Assembly (NCBI GenBank): GCA_033239525.1
Contig: BSYO01000009.1
Coordinates: forward strand, 20,791,299-20,855,298
Source: Nepenthes gracilis
Lineage: Eukaryota; Streptophyta; Magnoliopsida; Caryophyllales; Nepenthaceae
Length of the DNA stretch: 64,000 nucleotides
Reading direction: 5' to 3'
Part shown: one piece after another, positions 34,010 to 43,884 of the stretch
How positions within the stretch are numbered: position 1 is the stretch's first letter
How the letters are laid out: the number at the start of each line of letters is the position of its first letter
Notes under the pieces: model-generated
Database searches by the model: none
Told to the model about the DNA's origin: nothing
Seen by the model: only the letters and a program-made list of their open reading frames with translations
Program-made: the position numbers and the translations under genes

Positions 34010-35485
34010 CTCCATCTCTTCCTCCTTCCAGTTACCACTGACAAAACCCTCCGTCTTTTTTCACAGAGAGCTGAGAGCTGGGCTACAAAGCGTAACAATT
34101 ATCCCTCTTCTAGCCGTTAGACGCACAGATAAGCGATTGTGTATCTTCCTGCCTCTCTTTTCGCCTTCTCGAACTTCGTTGCCGAGCAAGCCGCATTCAC
34201 TGTCACCCGTCCTCTGTTAAGCACGCACATTGCGCTCTCTATCTCTTTCTCTCTCTGACTCCCTCTCTCTCTCTCTCTCTATTTAGGCTTGATTTTATGT
34301 ATAATGTATGCCTGAATATCACAAATTTTGATTTGTTTTGCTGGCAACGGTTTGAATTGATGGACTTTTTTCCTATGAATGAAGGAGTTGTTTTCTGCGA
34401 CTCGTCTTCTCTTCTCAGTTTTTTGCTTGTGATGTTTGTGAATGTATTGGATTTCTCTGGACTAAGAGTTCGAAGAGTGCTTCGTTTGTTTTTGCAAGGC
34501 ATTGGTGGTTGTTGCTTTGTTATTATTTTTTTTATGGCTGAGTTTCAGACGTTATTTGCTTCAGTTCTGTGTATATTAGATCTCAGTGTTGTAGTTCCTG
34601 AGCATTTTGAGGGTACTTTTAAGGCTCATTGAGCAATTGCTGTCTTTAATTTATCTTGATCTTTTTTTTTTATGTATTATCCGCTGCTCAAACTCTTCTT
34701 TTGATTTTATGTTTCCTGATAATTTGTTGCATTTATTATGGTTTCACATGATTTTGCAGAAATTTAGCTTTCTCTCGTTCTAAAACAACAATTTGTCATG
34801 GAAAATTAGTTGGATTGTTCAGTTGATTGTAAATGTTCGGTTCCTACTTTCTCCGAGCAGAATTTATTTTAAACAGGAAAAATGTTGCCGAGCCTTGCTT
34901 TTTATGGATTAAAGTAAAGGAAATTATCGTAATTGGTCAGACAAGCTTGCTTGGAAGATTGTTTGCTCGGTACAGTACCTAAGCACAAAATTATTTTGTT
35001 GTTTTTTGATAATTGATTTTGCAATACTTATGGGTTTAATAATGTTCTCTGGAAACAGTTATGAGTGATGGAGTAAAAGGGAGGAAAAGAAAAGGGAAAC
35101 GTAATAGATGGTTTGTGGGGATGCTGCTTAATATTTTTGTTTTGTCATCTTCTTTTGGATATCATCTGTTTTTGCTTTTCTACATTTTTATGTTGTGGAT
35201 TTGGTTGGTACAAGTGGTGGTTGTTTCCGTGGAGTTCCTTTGAAGAGATTGTGTTGTTAGTTGTTTTGTTGTTTTGTTGGTTTGGATTCATCTGGGAAGA
35301 CTGATTAAAGGTTGCTAGATCTGATCTATATTTGCTGTTTGTAAATTTATATCAGGTATCTTTTGGGTGCAATCAGAGCTAAAAAAATCATCATTACCTT
35401 GGCTGAGGTGTGGGTCAGTGGGCTTTGGAGCAGACAACATTTGTTTAACCATTGCCCTTTTCCTTACTTTAAGGAAAGGTGAACT
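34010..35485 (+). other. Probable 5'UTR exon(s) and leader intron of the ICR gene
   Basis: A CT-rich leader (34000-34280, with a (TC)n run at 34246-34280) fits a plant 5'UTR. The coding exon begins shortly after an acceptor, ttactttaag, ending at 35472. The donor of the leader intron could not be fixed. The 111-residue ORF at 34297-34632 matches no family known to me and is treated as chance. Confidence 0.35.
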
Positions 35486-38400
35486 ATGCAGGCATCAAAA
35501 ACAAGGTGATATTTTTACTTTATATCAATAGAGAACAGGTCTAGTTTCCATTTATTCACTTTGATTTTTTGCTAGAAAGAATTCCAGATGTTTTATTCAT
35601 AGAATGAAATATCTGCTAATATTTGATATATCAGCTGATATATATTGGTATTAGAACCCCTTATACCAATATTTCTCAACATTGTGGAAAAAATGGCAAT
35701 ATGTCGCCTTATTGGCTGAGACACCCGATATTTGGCCGATATTTACGATTCACATGAAATTCTTGTTTTCGATATGTTCAATATCAACATATTATCTGAT
35801 ATTGACATAGTTGCAACTGATATTGACATTTTTCGTCCATGGCTACATTTCATTACATGAAATTCTTTGAAGTGTACAAACATGAAATGGTTATACTGAG
35901 AATAGTTTGTATGTAATGAAGAATTGTTAGCTTTTCCTTTCCTTTGTGGTCCAGACATTTCTAGTATGATACTTGGAAAGTGACCCATGCGAGCCTGTCT
36001 CCTAATTCAAAATGCTGACCCCTATTTATACCATTGTAGTGGTTCCTCTGGAATAGCTCTCCATTGTACTTGAGAATTACTTTTTCCCACAGCTAGTGTG
36101 CATATTGTATCTTTACATGCCAATTATTGGGTCTATTAATATATTTTCATCAGCCACACAGTTATGCACCGTACAGAGCAACTCTGGCAGTTCTAACTTA
36201 TTATAGGCCTTGGTTTTGTACAATTTCTGGGGCAAACATTTAAGGATATCAGAGACTAAGCTATTATAGGCTTGCCTAGGGGGAAAGGGCTAAGGTAATC
36301 GGGATAATTGCAATGCAGAGTTTTCCTATTTCATGGCTTGTCAATGAATAATATTGGAAAACCCTCCTTAAAAATCAGCTGTGTGAACCGCCATTTACCA
36401 ACAAAAAAAAAAGTATGGTAATATGTGGAAGCAAACTGAACTGTTGAATACCTTTGTACAAGTGTTCACTTGTTGACAGAAATTCACTGCCTTAGATTAA
36501 AATACCTTCCTGACAGTCCTTCAATGACCTGGGAGGACTTGGGCTTCACAAGGATGACATATTCCTGTTTACGTACTGAGTATGTCCTTTTTCCATGGAA
36601 GATTTATAAAGTAGGAAGGAGGAATTAGATAATAGGTCTGTGATGCATAGATTCTGTGTGGAGACAGCAATAACTAAATCTGAAAGTCTGTATTTAGTGT
36701 AACATACAGATGTATAATTGTTGAATTGCTTTTTATTCTGATTAGCATTTATAACTACAGTAATGTCTCCGCTGAAGGGCCTCAGAAGAAATCTCCTGCC
36801 ACACCTCGAACTGCTGGCCAGCTCAGGATTCCAGGATCAGATTCTGACCCTGTCCCATTTCCAAATCCATCAAACAGGACTCCAAACACCCGGAGCCCCA
36901 AATTCATTGAGCGTGGATCTCCTCGAATTCTGATATCTGAGGTATTCTTCGTTGACTCTTAGGCAAGTAGTGTTGCTCACAAGAATGGAACTAGAGATGG
37001 AATTCCTTTGTGAGTGGACAATTTCATAGGCTGACTAACACTGCTATGCTAAAGAATACATGGCATGCAATCTACCTTGAACTGCATAGAATCAACATTC
37101 TCCATAGAGTTATAATCATTGGATTAATATATCCGCATAACTTATCAATTCCTCCCATTTTGGTGAGATATCCAGAAATTTTAGTGGGCAGTTTATGGAT
37201 ATTAGAGAATGAGGTGGGTTGATTCTGGTACCTTACTGATTATCTCTTGGCTTGATATATAGAAGCATTCAAGATTATTTCCTACCCATCCCTCTTCTTG
37301 AAGATGAATTTGCTTCCAGAATCATGAGGGAGGCATGTTATCAAAATCGCAGTGTCTGTTTAGCATTAAGAGAGGCTCAATATTCAGTGGAATCCCTACC
37401 ATGTCAATACTTGATCCATGTGGCATGGAGAGAATGAAAATGATGAATTATGCAAACAACATAATTTTCGTCACAGACATGATTGTTACCTTTCTTTGTT
37501 TATGATCTCTAGATTTTGTTCTGTTCTTTGAACACCCTTATGATTTGTGCACATCAGCATATATTCTCATCAAGTCACATTTTATAGTTAACCTCAATGG
37601 AATTTCTTTTCCCTATCCCCAAATAATTTGGGGCTTGTGAATTGTGTACATCTCGTCATTAGAAGAAAAAGGCTGCTAAATCTGCTCACCTGCATTTAAT
37701 TTTCAGTGCATTTTATTCATGTCAAACTCAATGCTGTCCTTCTTTGCCTTCTTAATTCCAGAAGAAACGCTCAGCGAGTCTAACCGAGCTGGACTCTCAG
37801 CTTGCTCAACTCCAGGATGAATGGAAGAAGGTTAAAGACCAGCTGAGCTCCTCTGAGACATTGAAGGGGCGAGCCCAATTAGAGGCTGAAGAAACAAAGA
37901 AACAGCTTGCCGCCATGTCAGATAAGCTTGAAGAATCTCGACAACAGCTTCTGGAACTTTCTTCTTCAGAGGAAGCTCGGGTTCAAGAGCTCTGTAAAAT
38001 ATCCCACGATCGAGACCAAGCATGGAAGTCCAGACTAGAGGCTCTGCAGGAGCAACATGCCATGGACTCTGCTTCTCTGGCATGTGCTATGAATGAGATT
38101 CAGAAGCTCAAGAAGCAGCTTGAAATGGTTTCTGAATCTGAAGCTACACAGAGTAGACACACAGAGTCTGCGCATGCTGAGATTCAGAGTTTAAGGGTTT
38201 TGCTTTCTGAAACTCTCATAACAGTTGAGAAAATAAAAAATCAGCTCAATGACTGCAAACAATCTGAGGCTCATGCAATTGAAGTCGCTAGTCAAGCTCA
38301 AATGCAACTAGAGGCAGCGAATGCAACTGCAGAGACTCTTCGGTTAGATGGGCTGAAGGCCATGGAAGCTTACAACAGCTTAGCTTCAGAGTTGGAGCAA

Positions 38401-39369
38401 TCAAAAGCCAAAGTTAGCTCATTGGAAATTATTGTGAGCGAACTTCAGGCAGTTCTTACACATGAGGATGGCAAAGATAAGGAAACAGAAAGGTTCAAGA
38501 CAGAAATAGAGTCTCTGAAAGTTGAGGTTGCCCAATTGAAATCTGCCATGGATGCATCAGAAATCAGGTATCATGAAGAATATATCCGGAGCACACTGCA
38601 GATCGGAGCTGCTTATGATGCTGTCGACCATTTAAAGTCAGAATCCAGCCTTAGGGACGCTAAAGTCGAGGAGGAGTTGAACGAAGCAAAATCTACAATC
38701 GAAGAGTTGAAATTGAGCCTCACGTCTAAGGAAACAATGCTGCAGGCTTTGTCAGACAAGAATAAGGAGCTAAATATCAAAATTCTTGATAACCAGGCTA
38801 GTATTAAGGAATCCGAACTTGCAGTGGAGCTTAAGAAGTTGGAGACAGACCTCAAGGCAGCTATACTTGATAAAGAGACACAATTGCAGAGTGTCGCTGA
38901 GGAGAATGAGATGCTAAAAATGGAGATCAAAGAGATGGAGATGGCGAGAAGCAATGAAAATGAGCAGGCTGCTGCACTGGCAGAGGCAGCAAAGGCTGCT
39001 GAAAGAGAGGCTTTGATGAAACTTGGATACGTAGAAGAAGAGGCAGATAGAAGTACCCAAAGAGCAGCTCGGGTTGCTGAGCAGCTGGATGCAGTGCAGA
39101 TGGTGAATACAGAACTGGAAGCTGAGATGAGGAGATTGAAGGTGCAGTTGGACCAGTGGAGGAAGGCAGCTGAGGCAGCTGCTGCTATGCTTTCTCCTGC
39201 AAATAATGGGAAATTCATGGACAGATCAGGGTTGCTCGACAGCAGCTACCATGCTATTGGTGCAAAGGCGGATTCACCATACTCAGATGAAATGGACTGT
39301 GAATCACCCAAAAAGAAATATGGAAACATGCTTAAGAGGATTGGTGTCTTATGGAAGAAAGGTCAGTAG
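35486..39369 (+). CDS. Interactor of constitutive active ROPs (ICR/RIP family)
   Basis: Exons 35486-35505, 36761-36941 and 37762-39369 give 602 residues, close to Arabidopsis ICR2. The N-terminus [19 protein letters not shown] is assembled over a 20-nt first coding exon; the basic, proline-rich [11 protein letters not shown] and [17 protein letters not shown] follow, as in the family. Residues from about 70 to 550 form a long coiled coil ([40 protein letters not shown]). The ROP-binding [13 protein letters not shown] motif starts near 532, and the basic tail [17 protein letters not shown] ends the protein. ICR proteins bind active ROP GTPases and link them to microtubules and polarity. Introns are 1255 and 820 bp. 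The length and full coiled coil favour the ICR2/ICR3 type over the shorter ICR1. Confidence 0.92.
35610..35830. repeat. GATAT-rich dispersed-repeat-like stretch in ICR intron 1
   Basis: Many GATAT/ATATC words (for example cccgatatttggccgatatttacgat near 35728) in a compact region. It resembles the 'gatatttggccgatat' type of plant dispersed repeat. No terminal repeats were identified. Confidence 0.35.
36942..37761 (+). other. ICR intron 2, nothing else seen
   Basis: 820-bp intron; the small ORFs in it are chance frames. Confidence 0.6.
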
Positions 39370-40402
39370 TAGACTGGTTATATGGGCAAGTCAGATTGAT
39401 ATTATATGGATTGTATGTTCAATTTCACCTTTGGATATCATCTATCTCACTTGTTCAAACCAAATCACTTTTTTGGCAGGCTTTTTTCAGTGAACATGGC
39501 GGCAATTCAACGAACATTTCTCAATGAAATATATACGTGTTGAAAGACTATTTCTTCTACAGAAAGTCATATATGTAAGTGAGAATTTACATCCAGAGTC
39601 ATTCCATTTTGGCCTTCTGATGCATTATCTTTTGATTATGAATTAAGTCAAGTCCTTTTTCTTGGGATTTCTCTATGTGCTGTGGAATTTCCAATTTATT
39701 GATACCTTTGTTCAGCTGAAGTATGAAGTTTCACTTCTTGGGTGAGCCCTTTGTTTATTTTTGGACATATTAAGCATTTTAATTTCTTTGGCGAACCGTG
39801 GGGTTTCCAGCTAATTTGTGAGATGAAAGGTATGGGAATGATAGGTTTGAAAACATTGGTTTTTCGCCACCTTTATGGGACCAAGTCATTATTTGGTCTG
39901 AAATGATTATTTCATGAGAATCAGGATTAAGTAAGCTCATGGAATATAAGTATACTTATAACTTATTTATAAGGAATTATTATTTCCATAGAAATATTAA
40001 CTCTTATTCTATGCACTAATCAAACAATGGAATAGCTATTCTATCTGAGAATAAGTTTGGAATGCATTTCCACTCTACCAAATCTAATGTTAGGGAATTG
40101 GTATTACTTCTCAAGTGAAGGTAGCAGTTGAATACATAAAGTAACCAAGCGATTGCAAGCTTGACATTTATGGCTCATATTCTTCATTTAGCATTGAGAC
40201 TAAACAACTAGTGAAATTATATTAATATTTTCACATATACATCTTATGAATATCATAGGAGATATCTGTATCGTTCACTGGGAAGTCTTTAAAATCTTAC
40301 CACTTATGTTTCTAATGTCATATCTTCGACTCTGAAATTGAACAAAACAATTCTTTTCATGAGTAAACTGTTATGGCTAGACCAATCAATAGAGTGTTCA
40401 GA
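39370..40402. other. ICR 3' region and intergenic DNA
   Basis: The 3'UTR probably ends within the first few hundred bases. The remainder is AT-rich spacer with no gene or element recognised. Confidence 0.5.
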
Positions 40403-40546
40403 TTTTTCCTCTCCTTTGGGCTGTCTAACAGTACCTTCTACTGCTTTGCGTGCAGCAATATCTTGATCAAATTTAGAGCTAATAGAAGCATGCCCTACCA
40501 CCAATCTAGCAGCAATAATGGAAGCACAAAAAATTAATGGACTCAT
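40403..40546 (-). pseudogene. atpH: Plastid-derived atpH fragment (NUPT)
   Basis: On the minus strand, 48 codons read MSPLIFCASIIAARLVVGHA and on to AARKAVEGTVRQPKGEEK, clearly collinear with the N-terminal half of plastid ATP synthase subunit c (hallmarks: N-terminal NPLI/SPLI, SVIAAGLAVG helix, AVEGIARQPEAEGK loop). Several invariant glycines are replaced (AAG to AAR, GVGQG to KFDQD), and similarity stops after the RQP loop, losing the second helix and its proton-carrying glutamate. It is an old transfer of chloroplast DNA to the nucleus, non-functional. The conserved polar-loop RQP is still visible. Confidence 0.75.
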
Positions 40547-41220
40547 AATATATTCATTGTAAAAAAAAGGAGAGAAAATGGTTAATAATACAATCAACCA
40601 ATGCATTATGACTCAATTATTCCTTATCTATCGAAGTAATTACTAACTCTAAATTGAAAATGGTTGGCAATCAATACATTAAATAACAGGCCCATAGGTA
40701 GGTGGTTGATTTATTTTATTATTAGATACACTGCTAGTCAGTTTCTTACAAGAGGTTTTGTTTAAAGAAAATACATGATTATGAAATCATGAATTAGCAT
40801 AATTTACTGTCATAAAGTCACTCTCAAAGGTCATTCTTGTTTCTAAAAACCCAAATTTGTTATTTTTAGAGTATATATCTCTCAGTATACATTTCTGTAT
40901 CTCTAGCAAGTAGCCAGTTGTGCTATAAAAATTGCAAATCTTGCTTCATATTTGCCTTCCCAAATTGTACCGATAAAAAGAAAAATAGCCCGGAAGATAA
41001 GCAAACCAGCTCGCCTTTACCGGACTGAGGAAGAGACAATCCCTGAGACCAACCCTAGGAAGCGGCCCCCAAGAGTCTGGCCCATGTGGCCGAAGCCCAA
41101 GCAGTATGATCAAGTTTTGGAAGCTAACGGGAGATCAATCCTCCCTAGCCAAGTGTTAGCCGGAAATGGGGCGGCCAACCGATACAGACACAAAGAAATC
41201 AAAGAGATGGGATGAAAGCA
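40547..41220. other. Intergenic DNA, possible repeat debris
   Basis: 41000-41220 is GC-richer and may be retroelement-derived, but I recognise no domain. No gene called. Confidence 0.35.
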
Positions 41221-41429
41221 AGATATTAACAACCGATATTTACGTAGAAAACCCTTATGAATTAAGGAAAAAATCACGGGACATTAAGTCCGTAAAATTA
41301 CACTATGTATGAGATAGAGATTACAAAACAGGAGGCAAAAATGCACACACAGTTGGGCCTTCTTCCTCTCCTCTATTTTTCTTTCTTACTCTGACATTCT
41401 CACACTCTACTTAACCTGCCTTCTTATAC

Positions 41430-41458
41430 ACACACACACACACACACATATATATAAG
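41430..41458. repeat. (CA)n(TA)n microsatellite
   Basis: About ten CA units followed by TA units. Confidence 0.85.
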
Positions 41459-41720
41459 AATATACATAAGACTTAGCAGCAGCTGGACAATCACGTCTTA
41501 TTCGATGGTTGGTGCACGATTCCCAAGAAGCAAGCATCAGACAAGCAACAGGTGACGCATGCCTTCAAGCAAAGAATAAAATGACCGTTGCCTTGAGTTT
41601 TGAGTTATCTAAAACAGCAGGCCAATCTACCCCTTTTCGTATATAACAAGTGTTCGTATTCTTTAATAATTCTTGATCAACCTTGTTTGATCGCCTTCCC
41701 ATACGCTTCCGTCGGCCCCG

Positions 41721-41836
41721 TTGACCATCTTCCTTGTTGTTTTGAGAACCCTCAGCTAAACCGGTCAACTTGTCCTTCAGTCGGTCAACCATATTGACCG
41801 TTGTTGACCGTCTAACCGGTCAACGATGTTGGTCAA
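41721..41836. promoter_or_regulatory. Dense W-box cluster (seven TTGAC cores)
   Basis: TTGACC at 41721, 41794 and 41804 and its complement GGTCAA at 41763, 41783, 41818 and 41831. W-boxes (TTGAC) are the binding sites of WRKY factors. The cluster lies within probable retroelement debris, about 2 kb before the NiR gene. Function is unproven. Confidence 0.4.
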
Positions 41837-41884
41837 CTATGTTAACCGAAACTTTTTTATGGGAGTAATTTCTAATACCAAGTT

Positions 41885-43500
41885 GGGGAAGGATCCTTTG
41901 GTCTGACTGAGTTTGTTTTAAGTCTATGTTATGTCAAAGGAAGCAATTAGCATAAGATGGCCAACACCGAATACATGGTCATATCAAGAAAAGCAATTAT
42001 GCCACTATTATTATTAAATAAATCAAGTTATTCCAAATTTAACTTAAAAATATTTTATTATAAGTTGCTAAATGTTAACTCGATAAGTTTAACTAGTTGA
42101 GCTCGTGCCAGTTCATGACCTCATTTTAGATAATGAGTCGGACTTGATCGTTGTTTAAAGCGATTAAAATTTGAGCTTAGCATAAAATTAATTGCTTAGT
42201 TAATGAGTTCGGTTTGACCAATGCACTTTCATTAAAACTTGAGTTTGGTACTAGATTAATCTAGATTAAAAAATATAAAAAAAGTGCTTTCTAATGTCCA
42301 ATTTCTAATAACAAAATTGTAATATATATATATATATATACATATCCTTAAAAGGGATATTTTGTGTCTTCATTTTTTTATAACAACCAAATCAAAAATA
42401 TTTTATTATTTTTTATTAAATCAATAGTTTTTATTTTTTTTATTTCCTTTAATTTTTTTCAAAATTCAAATAAAGCATAAATAATTTAATAGCATTACAA
42501 GCCTCATAAAATTATCTCGGACCACGGCGGGATTCACCTTCATTAGCGAACAATTACAACATCTCGGCAATAATACGAGTTGGGACACCGCATTTCCTAG
42601 TGGACTGTAATAATTTTTAATTAATTTAATAAGTTAAAATTATAATAATATATTAAAATATATTAAATTTATTTTATTTATAACTAACTAAATTATCATA
42701 ATAAAATTGGACTCATTTACCCTATGCTAAATATGTACAGTACATGAGGACACACATATTCGTCCGTCTAAATATGTCTTTATACGTAAATATAGATATT
42801 TAAATTTAAAAAAATTATTATATTAAAATATCTAAATATTTTAGGCTATCCATAATTTAAATTTTATTAGTAAAATAACTCAATTTAAATATTTTAACTA
42901 CAGGGGTCTATTTATCATCAACGGCACTAGATTTCTTTTCTCTATTCTCTTTTTTTTCCCTTCCATTTGCATTCTCTTTGCATTCTCTTTTTCTCTACGA
43001 TACTCGTCATTTTTTTATAGTTATCATTATTGTTGTCATTACTGTTTATCTAAATTTTGATTTATATCATTATAATATTATAAAAATACTTTTAAAAAAT
43101 ATTTTTATAAAAATATTTTTAAATGATATAATAAATAAAATTCTATCATTAAGGGTGCAGGTTAAAAAATATATTTTGTTATTTTTTAAAATGCTACTGC
43201 AAGTGAACCAAGAAAGGGGGGAGGGAAGCCCTCAGTTGGGTAATTGTTCTGAATGCTTCCATCGAGATTTTGTGTGCTGTCTTTTTCTAAGGGGAGCCCA
43301 TAATAAAAAATGATACTTATAAAAATCATCTGGGTTTGGTTTATTTTTATTGTTTTCTTTGTGATGATACTCTCAAACAGATCATTGAAATTGCAGAATT
43401 AGCCCAAGTTGCATCCGGGTTTGGTTTAATGCCATTTTCATGGAAATCCTAGTGCCCTGTTTGGCCGATTCTGTAAGAAATAATAAAAAATATATATCCC
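41885..43500. other. AT-rich intergenic DNA
   Basis: Contains an (AT)n run near 42322-42341 and long A/T-rich tracts; no gene. 42040-42250 has gttaactcg / gagctcg / gagttcgg words like those of common plant intergenic repeats. Confidence 0.5.
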
Positions 43501-43736
43501 ATTAGCATTGACACGACGAGGAACTAGGCTTAGCTGAGGGGTTATCATCTCAAGCCAACCCAATAAACCACATTTTGATTGCCTTCGGCCCATGTTGTCG
43601 CGGATTTCTGTGACCTGCAGTCGCTTGTCATTGACTGGCCAGGGCGGCACACGAAGGGACAAGAAAATGGTGAGTGGTTATGAAGTCGCAAGGGCAGGCA
43701 TTAGATCCTGGCCGAGGAAACAGGAAGGAATAATAG

Positions 43737-43762
43737 TACCCCTTAGCATCCTCCAAGAGTCC
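43737..43762 (+). promoter_or_regulatory. Nitrate-responsive element (NRE) of the NiR promoter
   Basis: TACCCCTT, a 10-base spacer and AAGAGTCC match the NRE described for plant nitrite reductase promoters (tGACcCTT-N10-AAGagtcc), which NIN-like (NLP) factors bind to switch on genes under nitrate. The right half is perfect, the left half differs at two positions, and the spacing is exact. It ends 122 bp before the start codon, a typical NiR location. Confidence 0.75.
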
Positions 43763-43884
43763 AATTCCATTTCCATGGTCTCAACAGCCATCCATTGCTT
43801 ACAAAATGGTGGCGGTCTTTTTTTCTCTCCCCTCACATCACTTTCACGTATCACTACTACCACCATCAGTTGCGCGGCAGCGAT

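Larger units (their letters stand above)
41221..41884 (-). repeat. Possible LTR-element fragment with PBS-like site
   Basis: 41241-41290 shares the gaaaacccttatgaattaagg type of motif with 3598-3646. At 41870-41884 ttctaataccaag is, on the minus strand, cttggtattagaa, close to a tRNA-Met primer-binding site. Ends are unclear. A (CA)n run is at 41430-41450. Confidence 0.3.

Noticed and set aside
34297..34632. 111-residue ORF upstream of ICR
   Set aside because: Hydrophobic, T-rich frame in a leader/intron region with no family resemblance.
35640..35665. tggtattagaacc as a retrotransposon primer site
   Set aside because: No LTR end before it; it sits in a GATAT-rich repeat and pairs with a nearby ataccaa, a small hairpin.
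38613..39218. 201-residue open frame on the minus strand
   Set aside because: Shadow of the ICR coiled-coil exon on the opposite strand; serine-rich composition is what the complement of Glu/Ala/Leu codons gives.
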